From Sulfuritalea sp. (GTDB lineage: Bacteria; Pseudomonadota; Gammaproteobacteria; Burkholderiales; Rhodocyclaceae): a stretch of DNA of 64,000 bases. The translations under genes were made by a program, and so were the position numbers. Each line of letters opens with the position of its first letter. Position 1 is the stretch's first letter. The notes below the pieces were generated by a model. The model worked only from the letters and a program-made list of their open reading frames with translations, searched no databases and was not told the DNA's origin. Below, piece by piece: positions 28,901-36,495 of this stretch. Where the stretch lies: NCBI GenBank assembly GCA_022842325.1, contig JALHPU010000005.1, positions 62,001-126,000 on the forward strand, in the 5' to 3' direction.

Positions 28901-29045
28901 CGCGATTGAACTCGGACAGCCACATCACATGGCAGATCGAGCATTCGCGATTGGCCGAGACCTCTCGCGCCGCCTCCGCCACGGTCGGCGTCAGGAACAC
29001 CGCCAGGATCCATCCGAGCCGGTACAGCCAGCTAGCGTAGGGCAT
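25995..29045 (-). CDS. 24-heme c-type cytochrome with tandem tetraheme modules
   Basis: The 1016-residue precursor has a signal peptide (residues 1-25) and 24 CxxCH motifs by direct count; the first is at residues 35-39 and the last is CVDCH at 988-992. Hemes 7-22 fall into repeated four-heme units. In three of them the first heme reads CxxCHDPHQW, and these lie at residues 430, 610 and 775. A partial copy starts at 948. Each unit also has FLR, LCxxCH, KHDL, CxxCHLPH and MWAR. Bis-histidine ligation is likely from the many extra histidines. No membrane segment follows the signal. It probably acts in the periplasm or outside the cell as a long electron wire. It is the last gene of its operon and overlaps the NHL gene by 14 bases. 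Confidence 0.94.
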   Translation of the reverse strand: MPYASWLYRLGWILAVFLTPTVAEAAREVSANRECSICHVMWLSEFNRAGATPLIPYNPKPVVASGKQDVVSTERMCISCHDGFVRDSRSSFTNRQHFHPTGVVPSAKVKIPSKDGKPLFPLNDDGKVYCGTCHTAHAVGWDEKKMSGIFLRMRNQDSALCVACHLERSTGPQEGNHPVFKPVKDVPLGLQAAGGKLGENGNVTCQSCHRPHGAPESKMLVMKNENSELCGQCHGDRYARDRAQAGRQGTHPVNVKPDKAVIPASMLEAGGRLGTGGTVVCQTCHRPHLAEKSAKLLVARNPQGALCVSCHVDQRKVVNSKHNMILTDPMLKNVRSQEVEAGGVCSACHLPHGGQGPKMWARAVDPNSEPMAALCTGCHRSGGLAEKKQTGQHSHPVGRDMARLPGPVDLPGYSVEGVKTRGDGQGRVTCASCHDPHQWDAKNPEALSRPGDPSGPENKFLRRSHTSDAGLCLQCHTNKNGILNTKHDLAKMAPGEKNVLGKTAAEAGPCANCHLPHNGRGPRMWARGLKLGVDPVASTCLGCHDVQGIAHDKLIGGQSHPTGVPITNLGITARPGAWQGRTTADGKPPLPLPLHDETGAPAAEGGNVTCGTCHDPHQWSTTSQPNPGVHPKDVKGSGESRFLRIPFDKSAALCGNCHTDKAAVNLSKHNLQISAPAATNSLGKTAAETGVCGACHLPHNGAGSKMWARPSGAGRDDIEKRCTSCHQTGGAAARKLTGPNDHPLGVDPKKIGATPNLPLFAADGRKDAARGVVSCSTCHDPHQWKPSDPTSSSGVGAKVEGDARDSFLRQAAAPSSDLCAECHGDKARVKGTAHDLAVTAGGETNLLGQTVAESGVCGQCHLPHQSPDKLLMWARKPGPTGDRAETLCRSCHSDGRLAAHMQPFKGNHPARVTVTGSERRPRQGPRNETSYPIFGPDGKRNKSGVVTCPTCHNPHQWKATKPEAGDGRNEEGDSLSSFLRNASDYSLCVDCHGLDALYRYKYFHAAGSRVKHRLAR
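26205..28214 (-). repeat. Intragenic tandem repeats encoding tetraheme modules
   Basis: Within the 24-heme gene about 2 kb encode four successive four-heme units of roughly 150-180 codons (hemes 7-10, 11-14, 15-18, 19-22). The CHDPHQW, CHLPH and MWAR landmarks recur at similar spacing. The copies are diverged at DNA level, so the duplication is old. Boundaries are approximate and taken from the protein. Confidence 0.7.
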
Positions 29046-29961
29046 GGGCCGAGACCTTGTTGGCGAGCATTTCCACTACATACAGTCTGTCGTCACCGTC
29101 GATGGCGAGCCCCACCGGGGCGTTGAAACGGCGAGGCCGACCGGCCTCGCCAAGGACATGCAACAAACGGTAGCTTGTGTCGAAGACCTGGATCACATCC
29201 ATGTAGGAATCGCTGACGTAGACATAGCCGCGGCTGTCAAGGGCGACGCCCTTGGGGCGGAAGAACTGCCCCGGCAGGACACCCCAGCCGCCGACGCGAT
29301 AGCCGCGCCGGCCTTCGCCGTCGAAGACCTGAACGCGTGTATTGAGGACATCGACGACGTAGAGCAGTCCTTTGGGCGACAAGGCCATGGTTGCCGGATA
29401 GCGGAACTCGAAGTCGGATACGCCTTCGCCGCCCCACTGACGCAACAACTGACCCGAGGCCGAAAAAGCCATGACCTTGTGGTTGTTGTTGCCGGTAACA
29501 AACAGGGTTTTCCCCTGGCCGTCCGGCTCGACGTCGATCGGCCGCACCGGCTTGCCGTTCTCGCTTACGGGAAAGGCGCTGAGAAAGCCGCCGCCGGCAT
29601 CGAACACCTGGATGCGGTGATTGCCCGTATCGGCTACATAGACGCGGCCCTGGGCGTCGGTGCCGATGCCGACCGGATCGCGAAATTCGCCGCGCCCGGC
29701 GCCCTGATGCCCGAAACGGAACAGGTATTGCCCCGTGTTCGAGAAAGCGACGATGCGGTGATTACCCCCATCGACGACATACACCCGCCCGCCGCTGCCG
29801 ACGGCGACATCGGTCGGCAGCGCCAGGGCACCGGCACCGCCGCCACTGAAGTCGAACAGTTGACGAACGGTCGCGGTCGGGATGCCCTGGGCCAGCGCGA
29901 TGGTCGCCTGGAGGGCGAACAGCGCCGCAACAAAAAACCTACTTGCCCGACGACGTCGCAT
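29032..29961 (-). CDS. Secreted NHL-repeat beta-propeller protein
   Basis: The 309-residue precursor has a basic start and a signal peptide (FFVAALFALQATIALAQG). About six NHL repeats follow, with the pattern P-x-x-(V/I)-A-(V/L)-x-x-x-G-x-(V/L)-Y-V-x-D-x-x-N-x-R-(I/V)-x-x-F. Examples are RVYVVDGGNHRIVAF and RVYVADTGNHRIQVF. NHL propellers bind partners and are common beside multiheme cytochromes. Start: the ATG at 29961. It overlaps the triheme gene upstream by 23 bases and the 24-heme gene downstream by 14, so it is made from the same message. Confidence 0.9.
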   Translation of the reverse strand: MRRRRASRFFVAALFALQATIALAQGIPTATVRQLFDFSGGGAGALALPTDVAVGSGGRVYVVDGGNHRIVAFSNTGQYLFRFGHQGAGRGEFRDPVGIGTDAQGRVYVADTGNHRIQVFDAGGGFLSAFPVSENGKPVRPIDVEPDGQGKTLFVTGNNNHKVMAFSASGQLLRQWGGEGVSDFEFRYPATMALSPKGLLYVVDVLNTRVQVFDGEGRRGYRVGGWGVLPGQFFRPKGVALDSRGYVYVSDSYMDVIQVFDTSYRLLHVLGEAGRPRRFNAPVGLAIDGDDRLYVVEMLANKVSAHALR

Positions 29962-31045
29962 CGCCCACCCCCGCCGCGGGAAAGGCCTTGGTCGGCGGCT
30001 TGAAGGAGTTGGCCCACCAGGTCCGCGGATCACGTTTCATCTCCTCGCTCAAGGTGATCGGATGTTGCGGTCCGAGCAGCGTCTCCTTCTTCAGATCGGA
30101 AATCCCTTTCTCGAACATCGTCGGCAGATAGAACTCGCGATACTTCTGCACGATGCCGACGATGTTGACGTTGGTAACGGCGGCGATCCGCTTTTCGGAA
30201 AATCCCAGTTCGCGGAAAGGGATGAAGCTTTCGCCCTCCTCGGCGTGACACCGGCTGCAGAAGCGTCCGACCGGGTTGATCAGCTTGTGGAAGGACTTCT
30301 TCACCGACTCGCGATCGAGTTCCGAGAGCTTGTCGCGAACCTTGAGGTATTCCTGAGCGTCCGGCTCATCCTCGGGAATTTCGAGAAGCCGCTCCTTGCC
30401 GTCGACCAACTGGTAGGTGACAATTTTCGAGAAGAAATCGTCGGTTTTCAGCAGTTCGCCGCTCTTCGGATCGACGTCGGTACCAAAGGGTTTCCCCTTG
30501 ACCTCGACGCCGGAATAATTGAGCCAGCGTCGCCGGGTCGAGGCTTCGGGCACCTTGGTTTCGTCGAAGTGGCAGGTATGACAACCGATGAACTGGGTGT
30601 GCATGTTGAGCAGGGTGCGCACCATCGGCTTCTTGGAATGCGGGAAGTCGCCATGGCAGAAGAAGCATACGGGTCGCTTTCCCGGGCTCCATGGATCGGT
30701 CGCCGGCATGTTGTGAAAGTGCTTGAGGCGCTCGCTACGTCGCTCGGCGTCGAGCTTGGAAACGATTTTCGGCGGCTCGACCGCCGGGGAAACCCTGGCG
30801 AACAGGCTCCAGACCCAGGACACCAGCAAGACGCCGATGGTCGCCCAGAGCAGCAGGGACGACGTCAGCCAGGCCCAGATCGGATGGCTGCGACGCTGGC
30901 CGACAATGCTGAAAAGATCGTCGCGAACAGGTCCGGAAATGCGCGCCTTGTGATCGACGATCACCAGCAGGGCGATCATCAGGCAGACAAACAACAGGAC
31001 CGCCAGGACCACAGTGATGTGTTGCATCGCAAGCAATTGGCTCAT
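29939..31045 (-). CDS. Inner-membrane-anchored triheme c-type cytochrome
   Basis: The 368-residue protein has two N-terminal membrane segments (VVLAVLLFVCLMIALLVIV and LLLWATIGVLLVSWVWSLF). A periplasmic domain with three CxxCH motifs follows: CFFCH, CHTCH and CSRCH. It is not NapC-like, since that family has four hemes and a single anchor. Placed directly after the cytochrome b and small peptide genes, it probably forms part of the same membrane quinone-oxidoreductase complex. Start ATG 31045; ATG 31027 is an alternative. Confidence 0.85.
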   Translation of the reverse strand: MSQLLAMQHITVVLAVLLFVCLMIALLVIVDHKARISGPVRDDLFSIVGQRRSHPIWAWLTSSLLLWATIGVLLVSWVWSLFARVSPAVEPPKIVSKLDAERRSERLKHFHNMPATDPWSPGKRPVCFFCHGDFPHSKKPMVRTLLNMHTQFIGCHTCHFDETKVPEASTRRRWLNYSGVEVKGKPFGTDVDPKSGELLKTDDFFSKIVTYQLVDGKERLLEIPEDEPDAQEYLKVRDKLSELDRESVKKSFHKLINPVGRFCSRCHAEEGESFIPFRELGFSEKRIAAVTNVNIVGIVQKYREFYLPTMFEKGISDLKKETLLGPQHPITLSEEMKRDPRTWWANSFKPPTKAFPAAGVGDATSSGK

Positions 31046-31063
31046 GCTGAAACCTCATCGAAT

Positions 31064-31177
31064 TCATTGGGTAAGGGTCAGCCAGATGATGGCCATCCCG
31101 ATTGCCGTACACACCAGAACAGCCAGCAGCGAGCCATAGGCGATCAGCTTCTGCCAGCCATTGAGCGGTGCGATCAT
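31064..31177 (-). CDS. 37-residue single-span membrane peptide
   Basis: An ATG at 31175-31177 opens a 37-codon frame ending in TGA at 31064-31066. The peptide starts MIAPLNGWQKLIAYG and continues as one hydrophobic helix (LLAVLVCTAIGMAIIWL). The ATG overlaps the cytochrome b stop codon by four bases (ATGA), which argues for coupled translation and against chance. The next gene starts 18 bases later. It is probably a small subunit that stabilises the cytochrome b / triheme complex. I know of no family name. Confidence 0.75.
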   Translation of the reverse strand: MIAPLNGWQKLIAYGSLLAVLVCTAIGMAIIWLTLTQ

Positions 31178-32127
31178 GCCGGCTGTTCCCGCAGTTGGCC
31201 GGCCTCAGGCGGCCCAGCGGACACGTCCTGGGCAATCCGCCGCGTCAGCAGCATTTCGCGCAGGATGCGTTTTTCTTCGGGCACTTCGACGAGACAACGC
31301 AGATACTCGAGGAAGTGCTCCTCGATCTGGTGCTCGCGCGTGATGCGGCCGGTGAGGAAAGTCCATTGCATCGGGAAGCGTCCCGGCGCCAGATGAACGT
31401 TGTACCAGTGCCAGAAGGCTATCGCCAGCAGCGCCAGCAGCGCCTCGTGCGGGTGCGACAGGCGCATCATCTCCTGGAAGTAGCCGGCCACCGCGACGGG
31501 CAGGATGCTCGCCCATACGTCGGGAAACAGGAAGGCCGAGCCGGAAACAATCATCACCGAATTGCCGAAGGCCGCGGCAAAGTAATGGATCTTCTGCTTG
31601 TACATGAACTTGTCCATCTCCGGCCGGCAGGCGCGCTTGCCGGCGAAGTAAAGCACGTCCTGGCGAAAGTCGATGATGTCTTTCGGTTGCGGCACGATCG
31701 TCCGTTTCAGATCGAAGCGCCCCTGGCGATGCAGAAACCAGCTGCCGAGCGCCAGGGTCAGGACGTGGTACACCATGGACGCGATCATGGTCACGGCGAG
31801 CGTGCGATGAATGATCCGCGTCACTTCAATGCCGCCCAGCAGCTCATTGAACGGCTGCGCCCAGAAGGCGCCGAAGTAATGCACCGGCATGCCCGTGAAG
31901 GCAAGCAGCAGGAAGGTGGTAAAGGTCAGCAGATGCTGGATGCGGATGTGAATCGAATAGCGCGGCAGATCGCCGATCGGGTTTGAATCGACGTTCTTCT
32001 GCAGCAGGACGCGATCATCCGGCATCATCGCGATCACTTCCTCGATCTCGCGGATGTCTTGCGGCGTGCTTCGGTTGTCGCGCAGCGAGCGCTCCAGGAC
32101 GGTGCGTGCCTCGTCGGTCAATATCAT
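31174..32127 (-). CDS. Cytochrome b membrane subunit (b561/FdhI-like)
   Basis: The 317-residue protein has a cytoplasmic N-terminus of about 60 residues, then four membrane helices. Histidines stand at the expected places for b-heme ligation: RIQHLLTF, RIIHRTLAV with MVYHVLTL, and AFWHWYNVHLAP. The layout resembles di-heme cytochrome b subunits of formate dehydrogenase or hydrogenase, which exchange electrons with the quinone pool. No dehydrogenase subunit lies nearby; multiheme c-type cytochromes take that place. It probably couples quinol or quinone to the octaheme and triheme proteins. Confidence 0.88.
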   Translation of the reverse strand: MILTDEARTVLERSLRDNRSTPQDIREIEEVIAMMPDDRVLLQKNVDSNPIGDLPRYSIHIRIQHLLTFTTFLLLAFTGMPVHYFGAFWAQPFNELLGGIEVTRIIHRTLAVTMIASMVYHVLTLALGSWFLHRQGRFDLKRTIVPQPKDIIDFRQDVLYFAGKRACRPEMDKFMYKQKIHYFAAAFGNSVMIVSGSAFLFPDVWASILPVAVAGYFQEMMRLSHPHEALLALLAIAFWHWYNVHLAPGRFPMQWTFLTGRITREHQIEEHFLEYLRCLVEVPEEKRILREMLLTRRIAQDVSAGPPEAGQLREQPA

Positions 32128-32133
32128 GATGTG

Positions 32134-33294
32134 TTATCTCCATTTCCAGAAAGGTTTGGCGGTGACGGCGGCGGGTTCGCCATCCGTGGCGATGCGTTCG
32201 CGTCCGCGCCGAGAATAGCGCCACCAGGAACTGCCGCCGCGGAAGCGCCAGCCGACGCCGTCGCGACGACGTCCGAGCGTTTCAAAGCCGGCAAGGCCGA
32301 CGAGACCGATCAGTGCCATGTCGCCCATCAGCGTGTAAATGATGTTGGCGTAATGAACAAAGGGGTTGTCGTCCTTGCGATCGGTGGGATGGGGGTCGAT
32401 GGAGGCGTAGCTCTTGTCCGCCGAGGTATGACAGCGCTTGCAGGTTTCGACGCGCTTGTCGGCGTGCACCGGCGACTTGGGATCGCGCGAACTGCGGATG
32501 TCATGCACGCTCAGGTAGTAATTCGCCGAATCGGCGTGACAGTCGAGGCAGTTGGCGGGTTTGGTGGTGCCATAGCGCGTGAGCTTGCCGTGAAAGCTGT
32601 TCATGTAGGACTCCACGGCGAAGGGAAACTTGCGGCCGAGTTCCTTGCCGGCCTTTTTCGCCTCCTTCTGGTGCCGTTCGACCAGTTGCTGGTCGTTGTG
32701 GCAGTTGCCGCAAAGCTGGACGATCTCCTGCGAGGAACGCTTGACTTCGCGAATGCGCCGGCTGGTATGGTCGTACCACTTGTTCACGAACTTGGGGTCT
32801 TCGTGGCAGACCACGCAGCGGTCGGTGATCTGTTTTGGCAGCGCCTTTTCCGACGGGTTGTAGATCGGGTTGGTGTGGCAGGTGGTGCAGTAGGGCTTGT
32901 CGCCGTCGAGCCCCGCCGTCGACTTGTCGCGCCCGTGCACGCTGCGCTTGAAGGCGTCTTCGATCTGCTTGTGGCTGAATGGCCTGCCGGTCGAGGGGTT
33001 CTTAACCAGATGGCAGTCCTGGGCGCAATTGACGCCCTCGGAGACCGGCTTGTGCGGCAATTCCTTAATGTAGTTGTGGCAGTCGCGGCAGGGAACATTG
33101 CGATGGACGGTCTTCGAGAACACTTCCGGCATGATGTAGTAGGACTTCTGCACGCCGTCCTCGGTGACACGTCCCATCTTCGGATACTTGTGGCACATCA
33201 GGCACGCCTCGTCGTCCTCGAAACTCCAGGCGCTGCCAATCTGCATCAGCAGCGCCAGGAAAATTACGCCTGCGGTTTTCCATATTTTCCTCAT
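32134..33294 (-). CDS. Membrane-anchored octaheme c-type cytochrome with one CxxxCH motif
   Basis: The 386-residue protein has a signal peptide (VIFLALLMQIGSAWS). It has seven CxxCH motifs (CLMCH, CRDCH, CTTCH, CVVCH, CGNCH, CLDCH, CKRCH) and one unusual CAQDCH (CxxxCH). A membrane helix follows near the C-terminus (TLMGDMALIGLVGLAGF) with a basic tail. The fold class is unclear; there is no lysine-type CxxCK motif, so NrfA is unlikely. The start is the ATG at 33294; a TTG lies 15 bases upstream. It ends 6 bases before the cytochrome b gene and is probably its periplasmic partner. Confidence 0.9.
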   Translation of the reverse strand: MRKIWKTAGVIFLALLMQIGSAWSFEDDEACLMCHKYPKMGRVTEDGVQKSYYIMPEVFSKTVHRNVPCRDCHNYIKELPHKPVSEGVNCAQDCHLVKNPSTGRPFSHKQIEDAFKRSVHGRDKSTAGLDGDKPYCTTCHTNPIYNPSEKALPKQITDRCVVCHEDPKFVNKWYDHTSRRIREVKRSSQEIVQLCGNCHNDQQLVERHQKEAKKAGKELGRKFPFAVESYMNSFHGKLTRYGTTKPANCLDCHADSANYYLSVHDIRSSRDPKSPVHADKRVETCKRCHTSADKSYASIDPHPTDRKDDNPFVHYANIIYTLMGDMALIGLVGLAGFETLGRRRDGVGWRFRGGSSWWRYSRRGRERIATDGEPAAVTAKPFWKWR

Positions 33295-33339
33295 GGCCTT
33301 CTTCCTCAAGATGCTTCGAAATTGTTCCCTGGCGCCGCC

Positions 33340-34359
33340 TCACAGGTTGTGGCAAACGCTGCAGATGCGATCTCCCGGCTCCCCGGTCCGCAGGCGTTTT
33401 GGCCTGTCGGCGCCCTTGTCGGCACGCTGCCAGACCTGAACGCCGCGTTCGTGAGGGTTGTGGCAGGTGGCGCAGACAAGCTTTTCGTTGGTCGGATCGA
33501 GCGGCAGAATCACGCTACGCCGGTCTTCGCTTTCCTTCATGAAGTCGAGGACCCACGGGCTGGGCTGGGAAAGGTGCCATCTGCCGCCTGGATGCGGTTT
33601 CGGCGGATGGCAGCCGGCGCACAGCAGGGTCAGGTCTTCGCTGACGGTGAAGGTGACGTCGCGGATACTCTTCACTTCGCGCCGGTTCGGCACGACGTTG
33701 TGGCAGACGATGCACATCTGCTCGTTCAGTTCGCCTTCGTCGCTGATCTGGTCGTGCGGGTTCAGGCGTTCGTAGTGCGTGGGGTTGTGGCAGGAATAGC
33801 AAAGCGTGGTGCGCTCCGCGTAGGGACCATCGCGGAAAAAATGCGGGTTGGCCTGACGCTCCTGGCGTCGTTCGGGAAGGCACTGCGCCTTCAAGTCATG
33901 GCAGGAAATGCAGGTGATGACGCCGCCGCCGCGTTTCAATGCCTGGCGCAGATCTTCATTCATCCGGTTGCGCTTCTCCGGCGACGGCACCATGCCGACA
34001 GCGTGAATGTAGTTGTGCGCCGAGATCGAGTCATGGCAGGTCTGGCACAGGCGGTTGATATCGCGATCGCGCAGCGCCGTACCGCGTGCCGTGGGTTTTC
34101 CGAGGTGGCAGGCGGGGCAACCGTCATCGGTCCAGTGCGGGCTGGGCACGTCGGCCACCCCGATCCTTGCCTGAGAAAGCAGTTCGGCGATCGCCTCGGG
34201 CTTGGCCAGCAGTTCACGACGCCCCGGTTTCGGCGCGGACGCCGTGGCGATCTGACGCTGGCCGCTTGGCTCGGCTGCCAGCGGCGGGGTGTCGAACAAA
34301 AACCCCGCGGCGAGCGCAAGCAGCATGCCGGCACCCAGGTAGCGAGCCCTTAACGCCAT
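33340..34359 (-). CDS. Periplasmic octaheme c-type cytochrome
   Basis: The 339-residue precursor has a signal peptide (GMLLALAAGFLFDTPPLAA) and eight CxxCH motifs: CPACH, CQTCH, CISCH, CYSCH, CIVCH, CAGCH, CATCH and CSVCH. It ends three residues after the last motif's histidine-asparagine pair. No membrane anchor follows. It differs from the neighbouring octaheme in heme spacing. Its ATG overlaps the end of the PQQ-propeller gene by 10 bases. Probably an electron relay between the inner-membrane complex and the 24-heme protein. Confidence 0.9.
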   Translation of the reverse strand: MALRARYLGAGMLLALAAGFLFDTPPLAAEPSGQRQIATASAPKPGRRELLAKPEAIAELLSQARIGVADVPSPHWTDDGCPACHLGKPTARGTALRDRDINRLCQTCHDSISAHNYIHAVGMVPSPEKRNRMNEDLRQALKRGGGVITCISCHDLKAQCLPERRQERQANPHFFRDGPYAERTTLCYSCHNPTHYERLNPHDQISDEGELNEQMCIVCHNVVPNRREVKSIRDVTFTVSEDLTLLCAGCHPPKPHPGGRWHLSQPSPWVLDFMKESEDRRSVILPLDPTNEKLVCATCHNPHERGVQVWQRADKGADRPKRLRTGEPGDRICSVCHNL

Positions 34360-35441
34360 GCACTGACCTCGCCGCCAACGGTCGCTACATACAACATTCG
34401 ATTCGCCAGCGTCGGCTGCCCGAAGACCGGCCCGGAGACGGCGATCTGCCAGACGGTGCGACCGCTGGCCATCTCAATGCCCAGAACCTTGCCTGGGTGG
34501 ACACCAATCGCACCAATGCCATTGGCGCCCACTGCCGGTCCGTGTCGCAATTCGCCGCCGAGGTCGCGCGACCAGACGACGACGCCATCGTCGGTGCGCA
34601 GTGCGTACAAGGTGCCGCTGCGCGCGGCGATATAGACCAGCGATTCGACAATCACCGCGCTACCCTGCGGCCATTCGTCAAGCTGGGTGCGCCAGACTAT
34701 GCGGCCATCGCGGGTATCAATGGAATACAGCCCGCGATCATAGGCGCCGACGTAGATGCGTCCGCGGGCTACCAAAGGCGGACCATAGATTGAGCTGCGC
34801 AGAACTGTCTGCCAGACTCGCTGGCCGGTTTGCCTCGAAACTGCGTGCAGTACCCCGTTCTTGGCGCCGATGTAAACGTGCTGCCGATCAAGTCCGGGAG
34901 AGGCGTAGAGGCCGCCGTACTTGTAATCGCTGGCGAAATACTTCCACCCGACGGCGCCGTCGGTCGCCCTCACGGCATACAGGTTGAAGTCGTTGCTGCC
35001 GAAATAGACGACTCCGTCGTCGGCAATCGGCGAAGAGAGAACGGCCCCCTCCGTGATGATTTCCCAACGCCGCTTGCCACTGCGACGGTCGAGCGCGGTT
35101 ACCCGGCCGTCCTTGGCGGCAACCACGACAACATCGCCGACCAGCAGCGGTGTCGCCGAGATGACGCCTCCGGCGGCAAAAGTCCATTGCTCGCGCCCCG
35201 AGTTAACATCGAGCGCCCTGATTTGCTGGTCGTGCGCAACAACGAAGACTGACCGCTCGTCGGCGACCGGAGACGCGTAGATGGCGGCATCCAGCCGGGT
35301 GCGCCAAAGTTGTTGCGGCGAGCTTGGCGCCCCGTCGACGGTTTGCGAGGTGTGGCCCGGATCCGCTCCGAGCATGCTCCAGTCGGCCGCATTTGCAGGC
35401 AGATGAAGCATCATGACCAGGATGAAAATAACAACTGCCAA
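34350..35441 (-). CDS. Secreted PQQ-type beta-propeller repeat protein
   Basis: The 363-residue precursor has a short signal peptide (VIFILVMMLHLPANAADW) and about seven WD/PQQ-like blades of the form G-x-(V/L)-Y-(V/F)-G-(S/A)-x-D-x-x-L-Y-A-(V/L)-x-x-x-x-G-x-x-x-W. The shape resembles BamB or quinoprotein propellers. Catalytic PQQ-dehydrogenase residues are not evident, so a structural or docking role is more likely. It starts the operon that runs to the 24-heme gene. The start TTG at 35441 has a purine-rich GGGGGTAGG directly upstream and is somewhat uncertain. Confidence 0.85.
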   Translation of the reverse strand: MAVVIFILVMMLHLPANAADWSMLGADPGHTSQTVDGAPSSPQQLWRTRLDAAIYASPVADERSVFVVAHDQQIRALDVNSGREQWTFAAGGVISATPLLVGDVVVVAAKDGRVTALDRRSGKRRWEIITEGAVLSSPIADDGVVYFGSNDFNLYAVRATDGAVGWKYFASDYKYGGLYASPGLDRQHVYIGAKNGVLHAVSRQTGQRVWQTVLRSSIYGPPLVARGRIYVGAYDRGLYSIDTRDGRIVWRTQLDEWPQGSAVIVESLVYIAARSGTLYALRTDDGVVVWSRDLGGELRHGPAVGANGIGAIGVHPGKVLGIEMASGRTVWQIAVSGPVFGQPTLANRMLYVATVGGEVSAWR

Positions 35442-35453
35442 CCTACCCCCGAA

Positions 35454-35500
35454 TATATCGTCGGCAAGATGTTTACCGGCTTGAATTATATCGCCGGCAA
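35454..35500. promoter_or_regulatory. Direct repeat upstream of the cytochrome operon
   Basis: TATATCGTCGGCAA (35454-35467) and TATATCGCCGGCAA (35487-35500) match at 13 of 14 positions and are spaced 33 bases apart, about three helical turns. They lie just upstream of the first gene of the 26-35 kb operon, where a regulator would bind. Protein unknown. Confidence 0.35.
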
Positions 35501-35673
35501 AACATGCGCACTGCGCTCATCCACGATCCGAAGGTATCGTGCGTCGACTATTCGAGCAACTGTTGACTTGAATCAAATTACGCGGAATTGCTAAACCGTG
35601 GTATCGCCAGCCCTGTTCCTCTGAATTCGGCGGCATTGCCAGAGGTGAAGCGTCCGCGGATAGCCAAGGATAC

Positions 35674-36495
35674 TCAGGGTCGTGCGCTTGAAACTCCTGT
35701 CCTTTGAAAATTCCTTGCGAGGCGCAACCCAACGAAGGACGAGCGATAGTCCGGGCGATCGTCGTAGCGATTGGAGGCGCGGGCGCAGGTCTCCCAGCGA
35801 TGCCAACTGCCGCCCCGATTGACCCGATGGACACCCGAACTTGGCCCGATCGGGTTGTCGGTCGGTGATTCAAAGTAATAATTTTCCTTATACCAGTCCT
35901 GCACCCACTCCCATACATTTCCGGACATATCGTACAAACCGAAACCGTTTGCCGCCTTCTGGCCTACGGGATGAGTAGTATCGCCGCTGTTGAGATTAAT
36001 CCAGGCAACCGTCTGCGGATCGTTCCCCCCGCAATACTTTTGATCTGGCACGCCGCCACGACACGCGTACTCCCACTCCGCCTCGGTCGGCAACCGATAG
36101 ACATATCCATCCCTTCGCGCATTCAACAAACCAATAAACCTCTGCGCATCGTCCCAGGACACCTGCTCCACGGGACAATTCTCCCCGCATGGAAAGTGGG
36201 ACGGATTGTTCCCCATGATCTCCCGCCACTCCCCCTGCTTTACCTCGTACTTCCCGATCTCAAAACCCTTCAAACATACCTTATGCACCGGATACTCTTG
36301 GGTGAAACTACTGGTGTTGCTCCCCATCTGAAAACACCCCTCGGGGACAGTCACGAACTCGGAATACCCCCCCCCCGCGACACCTACGTCCCGGATGGGG
36401 AGAGACTGTGCATTGACAATTCCCGTCGCGACATGCGCAGTCAACAAGCCCCCTACCAGCAACCAAGACAGTTTTCCCGCTTGTTCTTTATACAT
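35674..36495 (-). CDS. Secreted formylglycine-generating-enzyme-like (SUMF1) protein
   Basis: The 273-residue precursor has a signal peptide (LLVGGLLTAHVATGIVNAQS), then an FGE/sulfatase-modifying-factor domain: MVTVPEG-like opening, PVHKVCLKGFEIGKYEVKQGEW, LPTEAEWEYACRGG, SGNVWEWVQDWY and RVNRGGSW. In true FGE a copper-binding cysteine pair follows GGS. Here only one is seen (GGSWHRWETC), so formylglycine chemistry is doubtful. GGGAGG six bases before the ATG at 36495 decides the start. Similar proteins with other roles are widespread. Confidence 0.85.
   Translation of the reverse strand: MYKEQAGKLSWLLVGGLLTAHVATGIVNAQSLPIRDVGVAGGGYSEFVTVPEGCFQMGSNTSSFTQEYPVHKVCLKGFEIGKYEVKQGEWREIMGNNPSHFPCGENCPVEQVSWDDAQRFIGLLNARRDGYVYRLPTEAEWEYACRGGVPDQKYCGGNDPQTVAWINLNSGDTTHPVGQKAANGFGLYDMSGNVWEWVQDWYKENYYFESPTDNPIGPSSGVHRVNRGGSWHRWETCARASNRYDDRPDYRSSFVGLRLARNFQRTGVSSARP

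Noticed and set aside
29939-31045. Triheme membrane cytochrome as NapC/CymA
   Set aside because: It has three hemes and two membrane segments; NapC-type proteins have four hemes and one anchor.
32134-33294. Octaheme as nitrite or hydroxylamine reductase
   Set aside because: No CxxCK motif or P460-type signature is visible, and the C-terminal membrane helix with basic tail differs from those enzymes.
32059-34353. 764-codon plus-strand frame
   Set aside because: Antisense to two octaheme genes with clear heme motifs; no domain visible.
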